A stretch of 64,000 nt of DNA from Glebionis coronaria (lineage: Eukaryota; Streptophyta; Magnoliopsida; Asterales; Asteraceae), in NCBI GenBank assembly GCA_025667525.1, contig CM046882.1, positions 22,394,488-22,458,487 of the forward strand, read 5' to 3'. Shown here in pieces: positions 35,801 through 50,047 of the stretch (position 1 is its first letter; each line of letters opens with the position of its first letter). A model generated the notes under the pieces. The model did not search any database, was not told where the DNA came from, and was given only the letters and a program-made list of their open reading frames with translations. Both the position numbers and the translations under genes were made by a program.

Positions 35801-36715
35801 ACCATGCGACATACTCTAATTCGTGCAGTTCGATCATCTCCTGCTGCCAACAACTGAGCTAGCTCCTTCTTCATTTGAATAACCTGTGCTCCTTTTTTAT
35901 TCCTCATTAGCTTTATCCTCGCCGTAGCTAGCTTCATCGACATCTTACTGTATAAATCATTCAACATAACACATTATCAGCCAAAGTCAACTTTTACACA
36001 GATACAAAAAAAATCAGATGAAAAATTATCAGTTTAGTTGTAGAAAAATACAAAAATAATTCAGAAAAGAACGCGTTTAAGTCAAATATTTACTTCGGTT
36101 AGACCACGTACATCTCAGTGTACGACTTGAAAACAAGAACATGAAAAAATATAACCCGTTTAGGTTAAAGCAACATGCTTTCTAAATTTTCTTTTGCTCG
36201 AAAACTGCATCTAAACATGTTTTATAAATTTTTACGAATTCTTTTCTACAACTAAGCATGATGGTACTTCAGTTAGACTCGCGAATACAGTAGCGGTTTA
36301 CTTAAAATAGCACCATTTAGGGTTTTCTTTCACGTTTCTTGCGAATCTTTTTTACAACTAAACACGATGGTACTTGAGTTAGACTGCGTAAATCTAAATC
36401 AAAGACTCGCCCTCCCGGATAACATGCACATGAAAAGTACGCTCGTTCAAAATAACATCATTTAGGGTTTTCTTTCACTTTTCTTTTTTCGAAAAGTGTC
36501 GTCTGATATATATAAACATGTTTTCGAAGTTCTAACGAATTCTTTTCTACAACTAAACACAATCTTGATATCTTGAAGATAAGCAAAACAAGAAACATGA
36601 ACATGAATCAATGAACATAAGCTAAGTCAAACAAAAGTCAACGGTAGAAAACTAGGAAAAAGAAGCAATGATCATACCATTTAGCAACTTGGAATCTTTT
36701 CTTAATTCCAATCAT
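32873..36715 (-). CDS. IST1-like protein, ESCRT-III regulator (copy 3)
   Basis: Exons: 36715-36678, 35947-35815, 35727-35624, 35533-35362, 35029-34895, 34799-34601, 34509-32873. The 805-residue protein carries A181, as in copy 2. Intron 1 is 22 bp shorter than in the other copies, because one copy of a direct repeat AGAAAAATA and the sequence between the two repeats are lost near 36049. That is about 100 bp downstream of the exon 2 acceptor in plus-strand terms, so splice signals are untouched. Confidence 0.92.
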
Positions 36716-37747
36716 GGTGTGTGAATGAATTCAATGTTCGTTTGATGATGTTTATAAGGCTTTGGAACGAATTTAATGAATGGAAAATTTAACGATAATA
36801 TGGAAGTTTAATATGAAAAGTTATTTATGTAAGAAGTTGGTCGGTGGAAGGAAACAAAAATCAGGTACTATGGTTATGGTAGGTCAAGTTGGCCCAAATA
36901 TAAATATTTTCCAGCCCCAAACATTTTAATTCACTCTTGGCCCAAAGCTTGATTAGTACGTATTTGATTAGTACAACTTTAAAAAAAATGTTTGGGTAAA
37001 CAGCAAATATCGTTCCTTAACTTTGCTATTTCTGTCAAAAACCCCCGAAAGTAAAGGTGGTGGACATTTGTCTTCGAACTTCTTAATTTTTTGCGAAAAA
37101 ACCTCTGAGACGATAATTTCTAACTTTCGGCCGTTATCCCACGTTAACTCCCTCTCGTGCCACACACGTGAGGGCACATTCGTCAATTCCTATCATCCCA
37201 GACACGCCAGACTTTTCCTTTGTGCAAAAATAGTTCTCGAAACCATTTGACCACCTTTCATGACTAAAGCTACTGACATCTTTTTTCCAAAGACAGGATT
37301 TGCAACGAAAGCAAACTTTCAATTTCTACATATATTAGGTTGAAACACACACGGAGGGAACACACACACATACACACACACACACTTAAGAACACGCAGT
37401 ACATTTCGTTTACTTGTGATATCAAAGATTGATCTGTTGAACTTGTTTGTGCCTCTGGGTAATTTCTACTTTCTAAAATGATCGTAGCACAATACCAAAT
37501 AGAGATTGATGGGGACATGTGGTAGGCAAGGGAATTGATGACTAACTTTGAATGGCAATCCGTTTAGATGTGCTAGGGAGAATGTGACTAAGCTCAAGAC
37601 ACTCCAAACTGCTGACATGTGCAAGGCAATGATGTCGATGAAAATTGTCCCACATATTCACAACAAGATTTTGATAAGATTGACTTTGCAGCGAGGCAGA
37701 GGGAGATGTGAGTTGGTTGGTTGATTAAGATTTAGATTGTTCATGTG
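36716..37747. other. Upstream region of IST1-like gene (copy 3)
   Basis: Matches 5158-6189 and keeps the 4 bp that copy 2 lost. No supportable gene. Confidence 0.55.
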
Positions 37748-38817
37748 TGTAGATAGGGGTGGCTAATGCATAGTCATTTTTAGTTAAAAATTAATCGCGT
37801 GTGTGAATACAAATATCGTATAAAAACCATGTTTATATTTTAATCACTCTTAAATTTTGTTAACGACAAAACATAAAATATATTTTTACGTTTGTGTTAT
37901 AAACAACAATGAAGCTTTAGATCCATGATTTTATGTTTCTAACTTTTGTAAAAGTTCTCTACACTTATAAGTCTTTTTGTGTAAACTTAAAAAATGGAAA
38001 ATCACACTTCTCTCTCCATATCTTTGATATACAAAGTGAACCCATGTCAAATATTGTTTGTGTGTGATCTTGGACAAGGTATTTATGAGGCAACCAAAGT
38101 CAGACCTCACGGACCCCTTTGTAAAAGGGCATGGAAAAGGGTCCACGGGGTCCGAGAGCTGCTGGTGGTTTTGCCTATAAATACCAAGCACTCTCCAAGC
38201 ATCAAACTCACATATCTTCTATCTAATATCTCTAAACCTCTGATTATCTCTAACATTCTAACATATATTCTTCTCTTACTTTTTGTCTCTAGTGATATAG
38301 ATCATTGTCTTCTTGAAGATCATTTAGAAGAATTCTATCTTCAAGCTTTGATCCTTCAAAGTTTACATTGTGTGATTGTGTTAAGTGTTATCTATACAAT
38401 CACCATTGTTGTACCCATTCATCTACTACTAGTGTGGTTAGTATTTTAGTCCTCAAAATACATAGTGTAAAGGGAGTTGGTATACCCATGTAAAAGAACA
38501 CGACATCCTAGCTTAGGTGTTGGTAAAGATTGTAAGCGACGTGTAAGGGTTTCTCCACCGGTATAACAGAGGTTGTTGACTAGTGAATTTCGAACTCTCG
38601 AGTGGATACTCGAGGAGTGGAAGTAGGGGCAAGCTAAGTGCGATCATACTAGACTGAACCACTATAAATCCTTGTGCATTGTGGTTTGATTTATTCGTTC
38701 TCTATCTTTATTATATACTCAATCATACTTGATCTATATCCTCACTAATCATATAAAAAGTTTCAAAGAACTAAAACTAATCGGTAAATCTATTCAACCC
38801 CCTTATAGTTTTCTACA
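37748..38817 (+). mobile_element. Copia element A, 5' LTR (copy 3)
   Basis: 1,070 bp because of a 3-bp deletion near 37786 (TTTAGTTAAAAATT instead of TTTAGTTGTTAAAAATT). Ends, TATA box and primer site are conserved. Confidence 0.7.
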
Positions 38818-38884
38818 ATTGGCATCAAGAGCTACGTACTCAAGATATTTAAAGTATATTGTATTTTAAAACTTGAATTGACCC

Positions 38885-39234
38885 ATGGATTAAGAAAATT
38901 ACAAGGAAGGAAAATCTATGCAAAGACCATCACTCTTTGAAGCGGATGGTTTTATATATTGGAAAAACCGTTTTGAAACTTATGTGAAACCTAAGGATAT
39001 AGATCTTTGGTACATGATCATTGAAGGTGATTATGCAACAACGGTCAAGAATGTCACCACTAACCAATTTGAATCGGTTCCATGTGAAAAGCAAACTGAT
39101 GATCAAAAGAAAATGTTGGCCAAAAATAATGAAACCAAAATGATGCTTACAATGCTCTACCTAAAAAGGAGTATGAAAAAATCTTTATGTGTCGAACCGC
39201 CAAAGAAATTTGGCACTCGTTAATTGTCACATGA
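38885..39234 (+). pseudogene. Copia element A, broken 5' gag (copy 3)
   Basis: Same early stop and same frameshift as the other copies. Confidence 0.88.
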
Positions 39235-42177
39235 TAATTATTTTTCACCTTACTTTAGGAAAATTAGAAACAAATGATAAGTATTAAGTAATTACGTTTA
39301 GGAAAACATAAAAACCGACGATGTGTTCGTACTCGAGGAGGTGTGGTTGTGTGCCAAATAAACGTTTTTGGATTAGTTTCGATTTTTAAATGAGAAAAAG
39401 ATTAAAAGTAAACACGGATTAAACTACGACGAATCGCTTTTTCACGCAAAATGCGACGAAAAATAATAAAATAATCAAAATTTATGAAAAATTTTGAAAA
39501 CATGCAAATAAATTCTAAAAGTCTAACAAACAATAAAAAATGAGAAAATAATTTTTAAAACCTTTTAATTAATTATTATTTAATTTTAAAATATAATATA
39601 AGACTTAAAAATAAAAATAAATAAGAAAAAGTCCAAATTTTGTTTTTATCTTTTGTAAACCTCAAAATACTTTAATAAAAACTAAAAATTATTTTTTGGA
39701 ATTTTAAAATTAATTTAACTATTATTATATGACTTAAAATGAAAATAGAAAATAAAAATGATTAAAAATATAAAAAGGGAAAATCTAGAAAACTTCCAAA
39801 AAGTCCTAAAAAAGTCTATTTTATGGGAAAAATAAGCTGATGACCTCAGCTTATCCCAAAAAGCTAAAAAGATGAAAATAAGCTACGGCTTGAATTTATA
39901 CTAAGGAATTAGGAAACGTATAAAGAAAATAAAAGGAAAAGTATGACCAAGAAATGAGCCTAGCACACGGGTACACCCATGAACCCCTGTTCGACAGGTC
40001 AAGGGGTTGAGCTAGGCTAGTTGCTTTTTGCATAAATTATTTTTTTTAATTTTCTTTTTGAACAACAATCCCCAATGAGAAATTGGCTTATTGGGGTGTG
40101 AAAATAAACAAGATTTCTATACTAATAAGAAAATAAAAGCATAGAAATAAGCAGATTTAAGAAAAAATTCAAAACCAACACATATAACTAACAGTGGCAA
40201 TTCACAAAACACTGGCAGTAATAAAAAGTTTACCACTGCTAGCAAAAGTTCACAGAAAAAGCAGTTTTGCACTTTGGTGAATTTTAAGCTATCAATAAGC
40301 TACAAATACACTAGATAACCCAATATTTAGAATAAACAGATCTGGACTAACATTATACCTAGCAAATTCCTAAGTGGCTAAAACTAATACTCAAGATTCA
40401 AACAGAAAAATGAACTGATGTATTTAGGCAGTTTCAAAACACAAATTTGCACAAATTGGGTCTCAATTAAAAATCAATACACACTACTCAAACCAGCATA
40501 GCAGACATGTGAATCGCTTAAATTCATCAGACAACAAACACTACTTATCAGATAAAGAAAGAAATCAGACAATCATGAACTTTGGCAGAAAAACACAATA
40601 ACTTGCAAAATCCTTCTTTAAGCTAACAACATCCAACCAAAAGCAATTTTAAACTAACCTAAGCCTAACTTAAGTGTGCAGGCAGTTAAGGTCTAGTTTT
40701 TATGTCACCAAAAGCCTAGAACTAACACAACCAAACACCCTTTAAAGCAACAAATTACAAGTTTTTTCTAACACCTTTATGAATATAACCCTAACTTAAG
40801 CTTAACAAGCACAGAAACACAATTTGTAACACAAATTAAACAGAATGGAACTCTTAAACTAACAACTAAAGCAGATCATGGCAAAAATCATACAACCATA
40901 AAAATAAAAAAGAAATTGCTATGCGAGTTCAAAGCCAATGTACCTAGTGGGACCTACATCCAAGCCCCACTTGCAATTAGTTGATGCAAATAGAGCTGTT
41001 TAGTTGATCTTTGGTGGCTTATGGGGTTAAGCAATGAGTATGCAAGGAGTGGGACTACAACAGTCCATACACCAAGACTACCACAGTCTTGGTGTTTTCT
41101 TCTTGACCTATTTTGAACACAACAAAAACAAAGAAACTTCAATTCCACAAGCCATGCAACAATTTCTTTGTCAAGAGAGCTTATTGGTCAGCTTATGGAC
41201 AGTGAAATATTAGCAATAGTCAAAAAAGGATTTTCTGAAAATGCTTTTGAAACAAGAAACGCTGCAAATGAATTTAAGTTAATCAACAAGAATTAACCAA
41301 ACCTTATAAATCTCACAAGTGTTTAATTTTGTCAGAATCACACACTTATGATCAATTTATAAAGACTAAATTAATAAGAAATAAAAGGAACTCAGAATAA
41401 TTTTGCAAGGCCAAAGATAAACTTTAACTATTCATAAATTCAGGTTTACAAAAAAACTGGAACATATGAAAAATTACAATGATTTTCCTATTTATACTAC
41501 TTGATAGAAGATACTAGAATACAATGAAAGGAAAACCCTAATGCTATGATTTTCCAACAATGCCCTTGATTGATGCCAAGAAGATTTGGATCTTTGATTT
41601 TTTTTGAATTGATTCAACATGGTAACATGTGATTTCTACAATGTACATGTGATGTCAGCTGGTTGGTTTCAATCTTGGATGTTGGTACTGATGTGATGAA
41701 CTAGTAAAGCTAGCTTAGCCATTGGATGCCTGCCATTCTTTTGTCTTGAAGCAAAAGTGAACCCTCATTGGTGTAGGGGATGGTCCCACAACACACATGG
41801 GTGTGTTGGTGGATGTTTTGGTGACGTGTGTGGGTTAGGGATATGATCAATTGTCGATCTGGAAACATACAACTCAAAGCCCTTTGATTTGATTAGGGAT
41901 TGGGATTAGGGTTTATAAAGTGGGAGGATGGGTAAACAGTTTATTTGATATGTTTTTCGTAATTAACACATGTTTTGCGCCACTGAAAATATTATTAAAC
42001 ATGTTTTAAAATGTGGGCTTGGTGGGTTGGGTAGTCAGGTATTTGTTTGGGCTTGATGGGTTTATAATGGGTAATGGGTAGGTATTTGATAGAAATGGGT
42101 TTATGATGTTGGCATAATTCGTCCTTTGACTGAATTGACCCGTATTATATCGGAATTTTGTTTCTTTGGAAATTATG
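39235..42177. other. Gene-free AT-rich block, first version in copy 3
   Basis: Equivalent of 7680-10622. The nested 4-kb duplication begins inside it, at 39562. Private TCTCAATT near 40462 (shared with its duplicate) and CGTGTGTGGG near 41826. No gene supported. Confidence 0.6.
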
Positions 42178-43613
42178 TGTGATAACCCGAACCCACGGTC
42201 ATTATTTAATATTATTTAACGAATAATTTTGGAAGTTTTAATGAGTTTGAATGATATGACGGTTGGTGGTTGGAAGTCTTATTTTTACCTTTTTACTAAT
42301 AGCGAGGATTATTAGTGATCACGATATCGACGGATGCCCGAGATTTTATGTTTTATTATATGTTGTCTCGATGTTGATATTATTGACGTTTTATTTTAAT
42401 TGTGTATTAAGTCGAACCGGGATCATAATATTATCATATTTTGAGTACGTTTTAACTTTGGAAAAGTATTTTTACGAAACCCGAGCCTCGTAAATGTTTT
42501 CAAAATTGACAATTTACATTTTCTACCCTTAAAACTATTTAATTACATTTTGGACCAAAACTATCACAAATTGGCAAGAAAAGTCCCTCCACCCACCATA
42601 TATAAACCCTTCTACCTAACTTTCCACTAACAAAAACACATAGATAACAAGTTTTCATATTTCTTTCCTCTCTCTTGTTCTATGCCGCCACACATAACAC
42701 ACATAAAACCATTAGATTTTGATTTTCTACTTTGAATCTTCAAAAACTAGTTGATATCCCATGTTGCAAATTTAATTGTGCGTCTTTTGGTTTAAATTTT
42801 ATGCACATGCAACAACTTTTGAAATTTTGATATGACCCAAGGTGGTTTGATCTATTTTCATGATATATATATATATGTGGTTAGTATTGTTTAAAATGGT
42901 TTTTAAGTATTGCATGTTTGAATTTTTTAGTGAGTAAATTTTTGAATGATTATATAAGTGTGTTATAGGTTAGATAGATGGATAAGGATGATAGTATGAT
43001 GATATTAGGCATAGGAGATTGAGTAAAATGGGTTGAAAATTTTATCTAGTATGATTTTTAGAAGGGTATTTTAGATCAATGGGAAAAAGGTAATTTTTGG
43101 GTATTTTACTATTTGAAAATGGTTAAACTAATCGCATAGGGTTGTAGAGAATTTCGTTAGCTTCGATTTGATATATAGTAGAGCTTCTAGCTCCAAACGA
43201 GCGAGAAGTTATGATGATTTGATTATTCGTGTATCGGGAGACGAGTATCGACACAATCCGAAGTTGTTGTCGATATTTGGATCAAATCTCAGAGACTATA
43301 GAATGAGTTGTAAAAATAGTCAATGTCTGATGTTAGGTTCTAAACCTAGGGTTGTGAGTCTATTTTCAAACTCAAGTGTCGGATTTGTAAACGAGATTGT
43401 TTGGAATGGTCAAAATGGTTGTATGAGTCGGTGACGTAAAATTGTCCGGTTTTTGTAGTTCAAAGATGTGTCGGGCAGGGAACTTAAAAAGTAAAAAATT
43501 TTGATGGGCTTTTAAGAGGACTTTCTATATATAGTAAGTGAGATCTCTGAGTAGTATCATAAGTATTTGACGTGTTTAAGTGGGGTAAATGAGCTCGTAC
43601 ATTTGGTATGTAC
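42178..43613 (+). mobile_element. Ty3/gypsy LTR, truncated by the nested duplication (copy 3, first version)
   Basis: Only the left 1,436 bp of the LTR are present. At 43613 the sequence switches to AT-rich block sequence. The TATA box is kept, so this is an LTR promoter with a new downstream neighbour. The TA tract is 14 nt. Confidence 0.8.
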
Positions 43614-46229
43614 CTTTTAATTAATTATTATTTAATTTTAAAATATAATATAAGACTTAAAAATAAAAATAAATAAGAAAAAGTCCAAATTTTGTTTTTA
43701 TCTTTTGTAAACCTCAAAATACTTTAATAAAAACTAAAAATTATTTTTTGGAATTTTAAAATTAATTTAACTATTATTATATGACTTAAAATGAAAATAG
43801 AAAATAAAAATGATTAAAAATATAAAAAGGGAAAATCTAGAAAACTTCCAAAAAGTCCTAAAAAAGTCTATTTTATGGGAAAAATAAGCTGATGACCTCA
43901 GCTTATCCCAAAAAGCTAAAAAGATGAAAATAAGCTACGGCTTGAATTTATACTAAGGAATTAGGAAACGTATAAAGAAAATAAAAGGAAAAGTATGACC
44001 AAGAAATGAGCCTAGCACACGGGTACACCCATGAACCCCTGTTCGACAGGTCAAGGGGTTGAGCTAGGCTAGTTGCTTTTTGCATAAATTATTTTTTTTA
44101 ATTTTCTTTTTGAACAACAATCCCCAATGAGAAATTGGCTTATTGGGGTGTGAAAATAAACAAGATTTCTATACTAATAAGAAAATAAAAGCATAGAAAT
44201 AAGCAGATTTAAGAAAAAATTCAAAACCAACACATATAACTAACAGTGGCAATTCACAAAACACTGGCAGTAATAAAAAGTTTACCACTGCTAGCAAAAG
44301 TTCACAGAAAAAGCAGTTTTGCACTTTGGTGAATTTTAAGCTATCAATAAGCTACAAATACACTAGATAACCCAATATTTAGAATAAACAGATCTGGACT
44401 AACATTATACCTAGCAAATTCCTAAGTGGCTAAAACTAATACTCAAGATTCAAACAGAAAAATGAACTGATGTATTTAGGCAGTTTCAAAACACAAATTT
44501 GCACAAATTGGGTCTCAATTAAAAATCAATACACACTACTCAAACCAGCATAGCAGACATGTGAATCGCTTAAATTCATCAGACAACAAACACTACTTAT
44601 CAGATAAAGAAAGAAATCAGACAATCATGAACTTTGGCAGAAAAACACAATAACTTGCAAAATCCTTCTTTAAGCTAACAACATCCAACCAAAAGCAATT
44701 TTAAACTAACCTAAGCCTAACTTAAGTGTGCAGGCAGTTAAGGTCTAGTTTTTATGTCACCAAAAGCCTAGAACTAACACAACCAAACACCCTTTAAAGC
44801 AACAAATTACAAGTTTTTTCTAACACATTTATGAATATAACCCTAACTTAAGCTTAACAAGCACAGAAACACAATTTGTAACACAAATTAAACAGAATGG
44901 AACTCTTAAACTAACAACTAAAGCAGATCATGGCAAAAATCATACAACCATAAAAATAAAAAAGAAATTGCTATGCGAGTTCAAAGCCAATGTACCTAGT
45001 GGGACCTACATCCAAGCCCCACTTGCAATTAGTTGATGCAAATAGAGCTGTTTAGTTGATCTTTGGTGGCTTATGGGGTTAAGCAATGAGTATGCAAGGA
45101 GTGGGACTACAACAGTCCATACACCAAGACTACCACAGTCTTGGTGTTTTCTTCTTGACCTATTTTGAACACAACAAAAACAAAGAAACTTCAATTCCAC
45201 AAGCCATGCAACAATTTATTTGTCAAGAGAGCTTATTGGTCAGCTTATGGACAGTGAAATATTAGCAATAGTCAAAAAAGGATTTTCTGAAAATGCTTTT
45301 GAAACAAGAAACGCTGCAAATGAATTTAAGTTAATCAACAAGAATTAACCAAACCTTATAAATCTCACAAGTGTTTAATTTTGTCAGAATCACACACTTA
45401 TGATCAATTTATAAAGACTAAATTAATAAGAAATAAAAGGAACTCAGAATAATTTTGCAAGGCCAAAGATAAACTTTAACTATTCATAAATTCAGGTTTA
45501 CAAAAAAACTGGAACATATGAAAAATTACAATGATTTTCCTATTTATACTACTTGATAGAAGATACTAGAATACAATGAAAGGAAAACCCTAATGCTATG
45601 ATTTTCCAACAATGCCCTTGATTGATGCCAAGAAGATTTGGATCTTTGATTTTTTTTGAATTGATTCAACATGGTAACATGTGATTTCTACAATGTACAT
45701 GTGATGTCAGCTGGTTGGTTTCAATCTTGGATGTTGGTACTGATGTGATGAACTAGTAAAGCTAGCTTAGCCATTGGATGCCTGCCATTCTTTTGTCTTG
45801 AAGCAAAAGTGAACCCTCATTGGTGTAGGGGATGGTCCCACAACACACATGGGTGTGTTGGTGGATGTTTTGGTGACGTGGGTGGGTTAGGGATATGATC
45901 AATTGTCGATCTGGAAACATACAACTCAAAGCCCTTTGATTTGATTAGGGATTGGGATTAGGGTTTATAAAGTGGGAGGATGGGTAAACAGTTTATTTGA
46001 TATGTTTTTCGTAATTAACACATGTTTTGCGCCACTGAAAATATTATTAAACATGTTTTAAAATGTGGGCTTGGTGGGTTGGGTAGTCAGGTATTTGTTT
46101 GGGCTTGATGGGTTTATAATGGGTAATGGGTAGGTATTTGATAGAAATGGGTTTATGATGTTGGCATAATTCGTCCTTTGACTGAATTGACCCGTATTAT
46201 ATCGGAATTTTGTTTCTTTGGAAATTATG
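43614..46229. other. Gene-free AT-rich block, second version in copy 3
   Basis: Second copy of 39562-42177, equivalent to copy-1 positions 8007-10622, including the hairpins. Private changes: ACACATTTATG near 44824 and AATTTATTTG near 45215. It has CGTGGGTGGG, unlike the first version, so the SNP at 41829 arose after the duplication. Confidence 0.6.
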
Positions 46230-46916
46230 TGTGATAACCCGAACCCACGGTCATTATTTAATATTATTTAACGAATAATTTTGGAAGTTTTAATGAGTTT
46301 GAATGATATGACGGTTGGTGGTTGGAAGTCTTATTTTTACCTTTTTACTAATAGCGAGGATTATTAGTGATCACGATATCGACGGATGCCCGAGATTTTA
46401 TGTTTTATTATATGTTGTCTCGATGTTGATATTATTGACGTTTTATTTTAATTGTGTATTAAGTCGAACCGGGATCATAATATTATCATATTTTGAGTAC
46501 GTTTTAACTTTGGAAAAGTATTTTTACGAAACCCGAGCCTCGTAAATGTTTTCAAAATTGACAATTTACATTTTCTACCCTTAAAACTATTTAATTGCAT
46601 TTTGGACCAAAACTATATCACAAATTGGCAAGAAAAGTCCCTCCACCCACCATATATAAACCCTTCTACCTAACTTTCCACTAACAAAAACACATAGATA
46701 ACAAGTTTTCATATTTCTTTCCTCTCTCTTGTTCTATGCCGCCACACATAACACACATAAAACCATTAGATTTTGATTTTCTACTTTGAATCTTCAAAAA
46801 CTAGTTGATATCCCATGTTGCAAATTTAATTGTGCGTCTTTTGGTTTAAATTTTATGCACATGCAACAACTTTTGAAATTTTGATATGACCCAAGGTGGT
46901 TTGATCTATTTTCATG

Positions 46917-46947
<31 letters not shown>

Positions 46948-48877
46948 GTTAGTATTGTTTAAAATGGTTTTTAAGTATTGCATGTTTGAATTTTTTAGTG
47001 AGTAAATTTTTGAATGATTATATAAGTGTGTTATAGGTTAGATAGATGGATAAGGATGATAGTATGATGATATTAGGCATAGGAGATTGAGTAAAATGGG
47101 TTGAAAATTTTATCTAGTATGATTTTTAGAAGGGTATTTTAGATCAATGGGAAAAAGGTAATTTTTGGGTATTTTACTATTTGAAAATGGTTAAACTAAT
47201 CGCATAGGGTTGTAGAGAATTTCGTTAGCTTCGATTTGATATATAGTAGAGCTTCTAGCTCCAAACGAGCGAGAAGTTATGATGATTTGATTATTCGTGT
47301 ATCGGGAGACGAGTATCGACACAATCCGAAGTTGTTGTCGATATTTGGATCAAATCTCAGAGACTATAGAATGAGTTGTAAAAATAGTCAATGTCTGATG
47401 TTAGGTTCTAAACCTAGGGTTGTGAGTCTATTTTCAAACTCAAGTGTCGGATTTGTAAACGAGATTGTTTGGAATGGTCAAAATGGTTGTATGAGTCGGT
47501 GACGTAAAATTGTCCGGTTTTTGTAGTTCAAAGATGTGTCGGGCAGGGAACTTAAAAAGTAAAAAATTTTGATGGGCTTTTAAGAGGACTTTCTATATAT
47601 AGTAAGTGAGATCTCTGAGTAGTATCATAAGTATTTGACGTGTTTAAGTGGGGTAAATGAGCTCGTACATTTGGTATGTACTGACAGATTTTTATCGAAA
47701 GAATAGACTAATAGAGTAAACATATAAAAGGAAGTAATAGTATCACTTGTATTGTTTTCTTTCGGGTTTGTCGTAATATTATGATTTTGAGTTTGATGTT
47801 ATTATTTATGGGTTATATTCGAGACTATTATTAATGAACGCGCCTTATTTGATAGGTTGTGATTTTTATGTTTATCGGGCATCAACAATCGTCGAAGGTC
47901 GTCTTGCTACTGCTATTACTCAAGGTGAGTCTATAGCCTCGCTTTGTATTTGTTTTGAATGATTTTAAAACCCGCGAAGGGGATACATGCTATTTGAAAA
48001 TAAAATGAACACAAGTCATGATGATTGTTTGGACCCGAATGTTGCCTGATGTTGCCTTGAATTGTATAAGTACCTAAATTACAAAAGTCCCTAAATTCAT
48101 GAGCCGTTGACTATGTTCTGACATGATGTTGTGAGTTGGGAATACCCGCTTAATCAAATTATAGTACTATTGGGCTGACGACCCTATCTGAGACCAGGGC
48201 TTTACGCTGAGTAACCTCTGGGAAGGATAATTTACGAGAATAAGAATGTGGTATACTTGCAATTGATACCCTAGTAGGGGTAATGGAATTCATATAGTCA
48301 TGTCGGCTTTAGGCGTGGGTTACTAAGTTAAGGGGTCGGTGTCATGAGCTTAATATAATTCTATAATTATTGCTATATGCTAGAATGCCTGATCAATAGA
48401 TTGTGACGACAATTCTATTAAATGATTATGATTGATTTTTCTCTTGTCTTCAAATGATGATTTGATAAACCTATAGACTCGCTCAACCATTGTGTGGATG
48501 ATTTTAAGCATGTATTTCAGGTGATTGAAGTTGATTGATGGCGGAGCTTGCTGGAGAACGATTGCGGGTTGCTTTTGTAGTGATTGGGTCCAAAGCTGAT
48601 TTCTTTCCCTTTTGTTATAAAATTTATAATGTATGGTCATGTACTTTGGTAAAAATGTTTGTTGACTGGTCGAGATCTTTGGGGGACCTAAATGTTACTC
48701 TGATAATTCTAAAATTGTTTTACTTAGGATCGAAGGTTTTAGACAATGATTAAATTATATCCTTTTATAATTCAAATGTACGATTTTGAGATCGTTTAAA
48801 GTGTTTTGTGTAATGATGTTTGTGTTTAGCACCCAAATGTGTATTTCCGCTACGCAATGTAATTTGGGGGTGTTAAA
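46230..48877 (+). mobile_element. Ty3/gypsy LTR, complete (copy 3, second version)
   Basis: 2,648 bp. It is longer than elsewhere because the TA tract is 28 nt (46917-46944) and there is an extra AT near 46615 (CTATATCACAAATT). GACAG instead of GGCAG near 47682 and GCCTG near 48387 are private. Primer site at 48881-48892. Confidence 0.72.
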
Positions 48878-48892
48878 GATTGGTATCAAAGC

Positions 48893-50047
48893 TTTTAGTT
48901 ATAGCGAATTAGGTCGATTTTGAAAAATGTCCTAAACTATAACTTTGGTGTCGAAAATATTTTACAAAAGCACGCAACTTCTCTGCAAGGCTCCGATAAG
49001 ATTATTTGTTTTGTATTGTTTTATAGATAGATGTATCCTTTAAAACTGAAATGATTTTTAGAGTATTTATTAAGTAAATACTATGATGATGTATTGATGA
49101 TGTATTGATGTTGTTGAAAGTACGTTGAGTACTTGTTATCGTAATTTTTTCTATGCAATGCATATGTATATAATTTTGAATAATGACCTTATATACTGGC
49201 GAGGGTCTAGGACAATAGACCAGATGATGAACGATTTTACAACTGAATTCTTGCGACTTGTATCGGGTATGAGGAAGTTTGATTAGTTGATATATGATAG
49301 ATATGTGGTTGAAACTGGTTTGATTAGAAGGTTGATGTAAAAGAAAAGTTGTTTCAAAGGTTGTATTTGGTATGTGGAGATTTGAGTTGTTAGGACTTGG
49401 AAGATGGATGAGATTGCTAGTCTTAGTTCAATTGTGATGAATTTGTGTGCTTGAATTGAAAGGTTTTAAGAGAAGTAGGTAAGGTTGAAAGGATGAGTGA
49501 GTAGGAGCCTCATGTGAGATCAATTCTGAGTAGAGCTTGGAAGCTTAGGAATGTTGAAAGTCGTATTGAGACTTGTTTTGTAATAAATCCGCCGTGTATG
49601 AGTGAGTATTTGAATTTTGAGAGTGAGCTGCCATCATGATAGAGATTTGACCTTGAAGTGCAAAAAGGGAAATGGACGAGAGTGATGAAGCTGACAACAA
49701 TGATAAGGAGGATGAGGAGCTGGTGTCTAAGGAACTAATCGCGTGATAGATTTCTTTGTATCTTATTTTCTTTCTGTAATCGAACTTATTTAAACCTTGT
49801 GTCGTAGCATTGTGATGGAACTTATTATCTTTTAAGTTTGTTTGGTAGATGATTGTAGTGACAGACACTGCCACTATCCTGTTGAATCCTCAACTCAATC
49901 TGAATTACCCTCATGATCTATGATGTGTCTTTATTAACTCTTTTGAGTTTTGGTAGATGAACCATTGTAGTTTGTGTTGTTCCTACATGTAGTATTCATG
50001 AGATGTCCTGATAAAGAAATCCTCCTTTTATCCTGATATGTATACTT
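48893..50047 (+). other. Gypsy leader-like remnant and unassigned DNA (copy 3)
   Basis: Equivalent of 13272-14426 and very close to copy 2 here (G near 49385, C near 49888), but with GGCGAGG as in copy 1. No gene supported. Confidence 0.55.

Larger units (their letters stand above)
39562..47681. repeat. Nested 4-kb tandem duplication inside copy 3
   Basis: Segment 39562-43613 (4,052 bp) is followed directly by a second copy, 43614-47681 (4,068 bp). The second is longer because its TA tract is 28 rather than 14 nt and because it has an extra AT near 46615. At 43611-43616 the sequence jumps from GTAC, inside the gypsy LTR, to CTTTTAATT, inside the AT-rich non-coding block. The dinucleotide AC is shared by both parent sites, so the join shows 2 bp of microhomology. 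Both halves share derived SNPs absent from the other units. Confidence 0.95.
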
